DNA of 64,000 nt from Hormiphora californensis. Lineage: Eukaryota; Ctenophora; Tentaculata; Cydippida; Pleurobrachiidae. The stretch covers positions 8,464,712-8,528,711 of the forward strand of contig CM035350.1 of NCBI GenBank assembly GCA_020137815.1. Direction: 5' to 3'. Under the pieces are notes generated by a model that searched no databases, was not told the origin of the DNA, and saw only the letters and a program-made list of their open reading frames with translations. This document shows positions 56,801 through 64,000 of the stretch, piece after piece. The stretch's first letter is position 1; every line of letters begins with the position of its first letter. A program made the translations under genes and the position numbers.

Positions 56801-58514
56801 TCGTCCACGCAGCAGATACCTCCATCAGCTAAGTACCATTGCACCCGCCTCCAGACCCCACTCTCCGCCATCTAGGGAGGGATATGTTAATCAATATTAA
56901 TTAGCCTTCATGTCTAGGGGAAAATAAATCAATTAATTAGCTTTCATACAGTATCTAGTTCTTTGGTAATTAGTCTAGTTTTTTTAGTAGTACATATCTA
57001 CTATCGAATATAGTTATTTAGTAACAACTAGTACTTTAGTAGTCTGTGGAAGGGGTTCCCTTACCTTTGACAGCAGCTACCGTCAGGCCAGCCTTGGTGC
57101 ATCCTATGCCCGTTGTGATAACTGACCGGGAGGAGAGTTTACTGGAGTACTTTAGTATCTGTGATTTCCCAGTCCCAGGATCTCCCACCATTAGGAGATG
57201 GGATTCACCCCGAACCTTAGAACCCCGTCCATCAACATGGGTCACCCCACCTGATGGAAACATGGGTCACCCCACCTGATGGAAACATGGGTCACCCCAC
57301 CTGATGGAAACATGGGTCACCCCACCTGATGGAAACATGGGTCACCCCACCTGATGGAAACATGGGTCACCCCACCTGATGGAAACATGGGTCACCCCAC
57401 CTGATGGAAACATGGGTCACCCCACCTGATGGAAACATGGGTCACCCCACCTGATGGAAACATGGGTCACCCCACCTGATGGAAACATGGGTCACCCCAC
57501 CTGATGGAAACATGGGTCACCCCACCTGATGGAAACATGGGTCACCCCACCTGATGGAAACATGGGTCACCCCACCTGATGGAAACTTGGGTCACCCCAC
57601 CTAATCAGCAAACATAACTGGTTCAAGATGTATGAACTGTATGTGTGGAAGTATGTGTGAACTCCAGCCAGATCTCAAAAGGTTTCTTATTGGGCCTGAT
57701 CCTTACCTAGGATGGCTAGTAAAGCTGCTAGTTTCACTATGTATAACTGATATACATCAGGACAGAATGAGGCGAGGATGAGGTTTCGTCCGGTGAAAGG
57801 TTGATCTCGGTAGCGATGCCAGTGAGAGTGGTGACGAGCTATAGCGGTGTCAGTCACCTCTAGAGAATAATCCTTCTCCTTACCCGACTATGGAATATGC
57901 AGTGGGTTAAATTAGTACACAATAGCGTCACTACATAATACAATGGTTGTCTAATGTCCATCCTTATGAGAAATGATATAGAGAGAGAGGTTGATAGTTA
58001 GACCCCACCTTGATATAATTGGCCAGTAGAGCTGTTTCCAGGTTGCACCTCGTGTCAGGTAGGACAGTGTCCCATAGCTGGGTAACAATACTGTGCACAG
58101 TCACATCATCCCCTGCAGTACAACTATCTACTAGATCATGCTCCAGGATTACTGTCATACTTCGGGGTAATGTCCCCATGTCCAATTGTTCCACTTTTTC
58201 CTGCAAAATGCAAATAAAAACATCTTATTAATGTGGGGCTGGTCTGATTGTTAGATAGCTAGACTTCCTTCCCTCACACATTCTAGGGGTCCCTTAACAG
58301 GTCGAGCTTCTTCTCGCCGGCTAAACCACGTATTAAATTAAATCCCCCACACAGCACTACACCTGTATCCGTATCTCCTGATAGTCAGTGCATCGTGTAG
58401 GGTGCTCTCTCTGGATTTGTTTAAATTTAGACCCCTTGCAGTTAGTGGTTGAGCACCTAGAGGGAGGGCTCACTTTGTATCGCTCCTCCAAAACAGCTTC
58501 TTTTGCTATCACAC
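53885..58514 (-). CDS. MCM9: MCM9 DNA helicase, N-terminal part not found
   Basis: MCM9 works with MCM8 in homologous recombination and repair. Exons: 58514-58363 (zinc-ribbon end, [13 protein letters not shown]), 58200-58009 ([28 protein letters not shown]), 57887-57707 ([31 protein letters not shown]), 57250-57065 (Walker [25 protein letters not shown]), 56871-56715 (EWGLEAGA, Walker B), 56419-56304 (TNPRGSYD, arginine finger LLSR), 55892-55768, 55651-55474 ([12 protein letters not shown]), 55169-54997 ([11 protein letters not shown]), 54885-53885 (333-residue tail with polyproline and [10 protein letters not shown] repeats). All phases agree except exon 56871-56715, which carries two extra single bases. 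Exons before 58514 encoding the OB-fold start are absent, and another gene begins 104 bases away. Confidence 0.94.
55436..55496 (-). repeat. Duplicated exon end and donor in MCM9
   Basis: A 38-base duplication copies ATGTTGGAGAGTCTTGTCAG plus the donor GTTAG. The copy nearer the exon (donor at 55473) gives the family sequence in phase. The second donor would add 38 bases and shift the frame. Confidence 0.85.
55960..56290. repeat. GGTAACCAGTAACTGTGGTAAC minisatellite in MCM9 intron
   Basis: Degenerate repeats of GTAACTGTAGGGTAACC and TTTGTAACCAGTAACTGTGG, about 37 bases per higher unit. They end just before the donor of the exon 56419-56304. On the minus strand the units contain CCCTACAG, which resembles an acceptor. 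Confidence 0.85.
57240..57603 (-). repeat. 25-base minisatellite on the acceptor of the MCM9 Walker A exon
   Basis: About 14.5 copies of a 25-base unit. On the minus strand the unit reads GTGGGGTGACCCATGTT then TCCATCAG. The Walker A exon starts with the same 17 bases and its acceptor is the same TTTCCATCAG. So the array is a run of acceptor plus exon start, and each AG is followed by GT. Confidence 0.96.
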
Positions 58515-58617
58515 CTGCAACAATATGATAATAGAATAGTGCTTTCTAAACCAAGTGATCTTCTAAAAACGCGACGACTTAATTAATCAGTTAATTAACT
58601 AAATATTTAGTGATGAT

Positions 58618-59910
58618 ATGATTAGGGTAATGTTAGTTGTTGTCCTTCTTCTAGTGTACGCGGTGGAACACATCACAGCAGAAGGTAAACATAGCTCTGG
58701 CCTCTGTGTGTGACGTGTGTGTTACACATTATCATTTAGTAATGATTATCATTAATAATTACACATTGTCATGATTGTAAGCTACGTTTCATTTTCAGAT
58801 TTACTTGGGAGTGAGCCATGTACAGAGGACATGGTTACCAATTATAAACCGAATGCAACATTAGCTTGTGACAAGAACACCTCTACAATTTATACATTCA
58901 ACAGTACACCATTTAGACAACCTGCCGATTACAAGATACAATATACAGCAAAGCTAACAATACGCCTGAAAAGACCAGCGTTCGTGTCGACAGTCATTGT
59001 AAACAGTGGTTCGTTAACAAAAAGAAGGACCCAACACTTCAAGGTTAAGGAGATCAGGGTCCACGGAGAAGAAAAACCGAGTTGCAAGGTAATACTGGGT
59101 GGGTAAAACATGATTTGGCTTCAGAAACATCGGCCTGAATATAAATACGTGTATATAATTTGGCTTCTGAAACAGAACAAGTTTTAATTAACACCCATTT
59201 TTCAGCGAACACGTGGCTCTGGAACAACAACCACCTTTAAATGCAATGGCCCTTGTAAGAAGTCTAAAGCTATTGAGTTGACTCAAGCTAATCCCTTTCA
59301 AATAGCAGAAGTTACAGTTGACGGGAGGTTTGTTTGTTCGGGTGAGTGTATTATATCATCCATTATTAGGATTGTCCATTGTTAAAGTACGTCTCAATTG
59401 TGATTATTACTCAAACATTCCTGGAAATCATTTGGGCTGATTTCTAGGAATAGAGTCTCTGTTTTTTGTAAGTGTTTATTCATACTTGTTATGTTCTAAC
59501 CCTCCTTTACACGCACGGAAAGAGGGTCAAGCAAGGCAAATTCATACCAGCTGATCTCCATTTAAAGAACAAACCAAACTCAAGAGTCTTGAGTCAAGAC
59601 ACTCTCAAAGGCAAAACGTTACCTATACCGTCCCTTGTAAATTGTGCACGATGTCTTCGTTATTGATTTTAGTTTTGATTTGGGTTTATGTACTCTGAAT
59701 TCATCCCAATCTACGGCAGACGCCATGACGAGTTTGCAACACCGTTCTGCTGTGGGGCAGACTGAATGGTACCCAAGTAAAGTAAACACACGACACAAAC
59801 ACCAGACAATGATCTTCTCCCTCTCATCTTTTTCCGAATAAACTCTATATTTCCCCAAAAACCCAACCCCTCCTCTCGCTCCCAGCTCCTCTCTCTCTCT
59901 GAGGCAGAGA

Positions 59911-59948
<38 letters not shown>

Positions 59949-61417
59949 AGACGAGAGAGAGAGAGACAGGAAGAAAAGGTAGGGAAATGAGATAGAGCGG
60001 GAAAATGGCCTCATTAGAACGGCACGGAGAGAGAGAAAGGGAAAAAGGGCGAAGAGCCGGGCAGAGAAGGGCCGGGGGACCGAACGGGAGGAAGAGAGAG
60101 AGGAGAGCGGGGAGGCCCATTAGGGAAAACGACATACGGGGGAAAAAAATAAAAAGGAGAAACAAAAAAAGAGAATAAAAGGCAAGACTGGAAAAGGAAA
60201 GACACCCGAAGGAAAATCGAAAGGGACTCAAGGGGAGAATGGAAGAAGGAGAATTAACGGAAAAAGAAGGGCCCAAAAAGGGGTATAAAATAAAGTTTTC
60301 GGCCTTAGTCATTGTTCCCGGGCGGGCCTTTTTAAAACAAAACCCACCAAAGGGCACCACATTTTGGAAAAGGGAAAAATCGAGCACACGAGAAGGGGGG
60401 GGGGGGTGACAACATCAAAAATCGGACGTTTCAAGACCCTTTTTTTCCCTTTATTTCCCTAATCGAAAAACCCTAGCCTACAAACCCCGGTCTAAAGAAA
60501 AACCTTTTTTTGGTTTGGCCCCCCCTTCCCACCTTCCCTTTTCTCTCTCCCTCCTCTCCTTTTCTCTCCCCCCCACCTATCCTCCCCTCTCCCACTTCCC
60601 ACCAAAACTTCAGCCCCCCAGGGGGGTCCCCCCTATCGGAGCAAACGCCCGCCCCCCCGGACCCGTTTTCCCTTTACCCTAAAACCTACACAAAATATAT
60701 ATCAAATTTTTATGGTTGGAGCAGCTTTCCCCCCCTTTGGTTACCATCACCATTATTCTAAATCAAAACTTCGTTTTTTTGGATCTTTTTGGTAAACTTG
60801 TTTCTGCCCCACATGTATTGCAAAAAACCCAGTACAAGTAATGTGTTTAATAAACCCCCTACTACGTACATTATTGCCGAGTTTGAACCTTAACCTAAAA
60901 TCTACGTTTCTGTGGTCAATATTTTATGAAGGCTTTGATGAATTAATATCAATCTTACTGATAACTCAAAACCAGGGAGCCACAAAAGAGTGCTGCAGAT
61001 TGGTGTATCCCAAGTTGATCTGTCTTGCGATTTGAACATAGCAAACGAGTCAGATATATCTTGGTCCTGGCGTGAAATAGGTAAGCGTTTTTCAACGAAA
61101 GGGTCTACTTATAGCTGTGAACCTCTGTAATTATATTACTCATATCATTCCACTTCCAGGTGCTAATGGTACTGACCTGCCTGTTGACAATATAACAACT
61201 AAAGGTACTACTTCAACCATAACCACGACAACAGAAACGAACAAAGCGTTCATTTGTACTGCCTCTTTCTCTCTCGGAGGATCAATTACTGTCAATACTA
61301 CTGGTTTCGCAACTCTCGAAGTATCAAAAGGTAGTAACTACTTTACCATGTCAATTTGATTACTTTTTCTTTTTTATCTCAGGGGGCTTTTTCATTCCTC
61401 GGGGCTTCATTTGGTGA
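58618..61417 (+). CDS. Secreted protein with discoidin-like and Ig-like domains
   Basis: Exons 58618-58684, 58799-59088, 59206-59341, then 60976-61080, 61160-61330, 61383-61417; all visible junctions agree in phase. The N-terminus is a signal peptide (MIRVMLVVVLLLVYAVEHITA). The second and third exons look like a galactose-binding (F5/8C or fucolectin) fold: KLTIRLKRPAFVSTVIVNSGS, HFKVKEIRVHG, ANPFQIAEVTVDG, with paired cysteines. Exons four and five form an Ig-like domain: LSCDLN, SWSWREIG, AFICTASFSLGG. It ends in a short hydrophobic tail, GFFIPRGFIW, and no transmembrane helix is seen. Exons between 59.4 and 60.9 kb may be hidden in corrupted sequence. Likely a secreted adhesion or recognition protein; the family is not identified. 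Confidence 0.55.
59850..60760. other. Second stretch of low-quality sequence
   Basis: After a GA microsatellite (59885-59975) the sequence becomes runs of G, A and C with odd composition until about 60760, then returns to normal. The intron of the discoidin/Ig gene falls here. The texture is like 51710-52330. Confidence 0.65.
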
Positions 61418-61535
61418 CGGTGCACTTGCCAGTGCAGTGATGTACAATTTATGTGATTTAATTGATTATTTAACAACCATGTTCCAAAACAAAACAACAC
61501 TTTGAATTAGTCAGCTTCAAGTTCGCATCTATAAA

Positions 61536-63373
61536 CTAATAATCACTAGGACTGTTCTCTGACAATGATATATTATTTAGTCTCACCCTCCTCTCTGCTA
61601 CCTCCATGGGTGTCTGAGCTATGGGGCGGCCAAGGGTTTCCACAAGAAACATACAAATAACAGCAGCTAATGTACAGAGGGCTGATAAGATTCCAAACGG
61701 GGCTATAAAACCGCCTGTTACCTCCACTAAACTGCCAAACAGTAGGGGACAAAAGAGACCAAACACCTTAGAGATGGAGGAGCACAAACCCACAACAGTT
61801 CCAGTGTGTGTACAGGGAGGGAGCTCCACATTCCAAAGACAGATTCCTGCGTACGTTCCCGAGATGAAGAACTGTGCAAGAATGCTTGCTACGCTGGCAA
61901 CCGTCCACTCAGTGTCGCCCAACTTGGTAGTGCTCGTCCCGGCTGCAAGGAACAGTGCAGCAAGAACAAACGACCCCGTCATGTATCGTTTCCTTCCTAA
62001 TAATCTCATTGCAGGGGTGAAGATAATGTAAGCCGTTAATTGGGCGGACATAGCGAGCATGTACCCCAGTGAGGGATTGGGAACAAGTTTATCCCAGGCG
62101 TAGCTTATCCCGTAGTACGCAGTGTAGATGACTATCCAGAGTAAAATTTGTGCTACTGTCTCGAGAAATAAAACCCTGTGTATAACCAGGGTCCTCAATT
62201 GTTGCCCAATTCCCGGAACGGCATGCTCTCTATTCTCGGTACGATCAGCGTCAGCTAGTTCCTGGCTTTGTAATCCTTCCCAAGCAACTTTATTCAGACC
62301 TGCCAACTTCCTCAAACTCATCTCGGCATTTCGCATCCGTCCCCTGTTCATGTCTGCTCGTGGGGACTCTGGTACCCAAAGTAGGGGAAGGTAGAACAGA
62401 ATGCAGTAGAATATTGTTACATAGTAAGATCGTCTCCATCTAGTTACAAGATAAGACGTCGCTACGAGGGGCCCGAACCCGAGGGCTATAAAAGCGCTCA
62501 CCAATGCAGCCGTCCACTCCCTAAACCTGTAGAGAAAGGCTAAATTGTTGGTACAGTAAATAAGTACGCGTTGTGAGTTATCCCTAAACCATATATAAGT
62601 GGGAAGCTATTATTGAATTTAATTCTTGAGATGTTACCTCGATGGAAGCAAGTCAGTGGCTAGGATAAATGATCCCATTATCGCTGTGTAAACACCAACT
62701 CCCTGGACAAATCTCACCCCAAGCAACACCAGATAACTGTTACACACGGTCCCGCCAACCAAACGTGCAGCCACCAAAACCACCTCGGAACTCAGGATAG
62801 TCTTCTTTGGTCCGATAAGGTCATAGGCAATTCCTCCTATTAGAATTCCGAATAGCCCACCAGCAATAGGCATGGATGCGGTTATGTCTCGCAGTAGAGG
62901 CGAGGAGCATGACATGTTGAAGTCAATAATGAAGGAAGTCCGAGAGCTCTTGGGAATCCAGGAAAAGTCAGTTCCTTCCACCCAATGAGGCCTATCACAG
63001 GGCGATCCATGTTTCTGTAACATAATGTCATCAAATTCCATCTCACGTCTTGATTTATTGACCAATGGTGATTCACCACTATACCGAAATATGATATTAA
63101 GTTGTTTAATAAACAATCACTTACAGACTCATTGAAGCATTTTGTTGAAATGCACTGATAGTCCACTGGTCTTTCTCCTGATGAGGAGTTAGTAACATTT
63201 CGTACATAACCAGTCGTCAATCGATTACAAATCAGTTTACCTGTGTATGTAATAGAAAACAGGATACTCGACTCCAGAAGGCACACAAGGACGGGTGAAA
63301 AGGTCAGCAGGAGACAAAGTGTCGAGGATTTCAGCCAAACTTCCTCTAGGGCATGGGCAGCAATACTTGGCAT
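61536..63373 (-). CDS. SLC22-type organic ion transporter
   Basis: Major-facilitator transporter with 12 membrane helices, for organic cations, anions or zwitterions. The start exon 63373-about 63125 has the first helix and the Cys- and Asn-rich extracellular loop (NRLTTGYVRNVTNSSSGERPVDYQC). A second exon ending at 62638 carries IDFNMSCSSPLLRDITASMPIAGGLFGILIGGIAYDLIGPKKTIL and VRFVQGVGVYTAIMGSFILATDLLPSR. A large last exon 62526-61536 begins FREWTAALVSAFIALGFG and carries LPLLWVPESPRADMNRGRMRNAEMSLRKLAGLNK, LLGRKRY and the remaining helices. PESPR with LLGRKR is typical of SLC22 and related families. The junction of exons 1 and 2 is uncertain. Substrate unknown. Confidence 0.85.
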
Positions 63374-63479
63374 AATTGTTATACCACTAGGCTAAAAAGT
63401 AATCTAAAGGCATGATACTAGGTTATATATGTACCAGGGTAAGCCCGCAACAGGATTGTATCATTATACTACACTAGAA

Positions 63480-64000
63480 CCAAAAACCAAAGAAATTTGG
63501 TTTGGATTACCCGGGGCCCAATTTTTGCGGCAGGCCACGGGGATGCATGCACAGTCATACTCTCGCTTTCTCCTTAACTTCTGGGGGGCTGCTGATGCGT
63601 TTCGTTCTGGTTGGTCGGGTTTGGGGCTCGGTCTCGCGTTTTTTGGGTTTTTTGAAAAATTTTGGAAAAGGGAAAATAGAAGGCCCCGAAGGAGGGGGTA
63701 AACGAAAAACAACAGTCGAAAGAACAAAAGAGGAAAAAAAAAAAACAGGAAATCGACCCGGGAAGGAAAAACAAAAAGGGAGGGTGTGAAAAAGGTAGGG
63801 AGAAAAGGGGGGGAAAACCCCAAAAAGGGAGGGGGCACAAAAGGAAAGGATCCAAGGAAAAAGAAAAAAAAAGGAAGAAAAGGGAAAAAGAAGGGGAAGG
63901 AAAGGATGGTAAAAAAAGAACCAAAAAACCAAAGAATTTTTGTTTGGGGATCCCCCCCCTTTTTGGGGCGGCCCGGGGTTCCTTTTCCCCCCTTTCCCTT
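63480..64000. other. Third low-quality stretch, at the window end
   Basis: From about 63640 the sequence is mostly A, G and C runs. The segment 63918-63985 is a homopolymer-distorted copy of 63484-63550 (CCAAAGAAATTTGGTTTGGA against CCAAAGAATTTTTGTTTGGG). That points to a badly called read appended to good sequence. Open frames here should be ignored. Confidence 0.7.

Noticed and set aside
63464-63932. Phe/Leu/Ser-rich reverse-strand ORFs near the window end
   Set aside because: They lie in low-quality A/G-run sequence and have no domain support.

Overview
This is animal nuclear DNA: multi-exon genes with GT-AG introns on both strands, mostly short introns, many microsatellites and foldback repeats, and a gene set that needs cilia (CFAP20, a PIERCE family protein, ODAD4) and animal transcription factors (CBF-beta). 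No vertebrate-style features are seen. A non-bilaterian animal such as a sponge fits best, but this is an inference from compactness and gene content, not a phylogenetic result. Exon models were built by hand, using open frames, splice consensus, phase agreement and recalled family sequences.

Layout. 1-5.5 kb: repeats, a foldback element and a decayed transposase-like gene. 6.1-7.7 kb (-): CBF-beta with a possible N-terminal extension. 12.2-15.9 kb (-): a secreted BPI/LBP protein that appears to be fused to a ShKT domain. 17.1-18.7 kb (+): a secreted His/Asp-rich protein with 26 repeats separated by KKR sites. 19.0-23.7 kb (-): an ANKRD53-like ankyrin protein. 25.1-32.6 kb (+): a tight cluster of CFAP20, mARC, PIERCE and ODAD4. 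34.1-37.7 kb (+): an alpha-arrestin. 38.0-39.5 kb (-): an intronless arylsulfatase. 40-42.3 kb: nested inverted repeats. 42.4-46.2 kb (+): a small coiled-coil gene and RINT1, with a local tandem duplication between them. 46.4-47.7 kb: a large palindrome. 48-49.6 kb: an element with arrays of a short motif at both ends. 49.7-53.7 kb (-): SLC9B/NHA exchanger. 53.9-58.5 kb (-): MCM9 without its N-terminus. 58.6-61.4 kb (+): a secreted discoidin-like plus Ig-like protein. 61.5-63.4 kb (-): an SLC22-like transporter.

How the genes relate. Three ciliary doublet-microtubule genes lie within 7.5 kb on one strand. PIERCE proteins help anchor outer dynein arms and ODAD4 is an outer-arm docking subunit, so two neighbours act at the same place. 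Several start codons on this strand follow a pyrimidine-rich TAG acceptor within 1-8 bases with no evident upstream exon. This suggests 5' UTR introns or spliced-leader trans-splicing.

The most unusual cross-window pattern is that tandem repeats repeatedly sit exactly on exon-intron junctions. In ANKRD53-like, ODAD4, MCM9 (twice), SLC9B (twice) and the gene before RINT1, the repeat unit contains the splice site plus adjoining exon bases, so arrays of potential decoy splice sites result.

Three stretches (about 51.71-52.33, 59.85-60.76 and 63.48-64.00 kb) look like corrupted consensus with inflated homopolymers. Genes crossing them cannot be read there.
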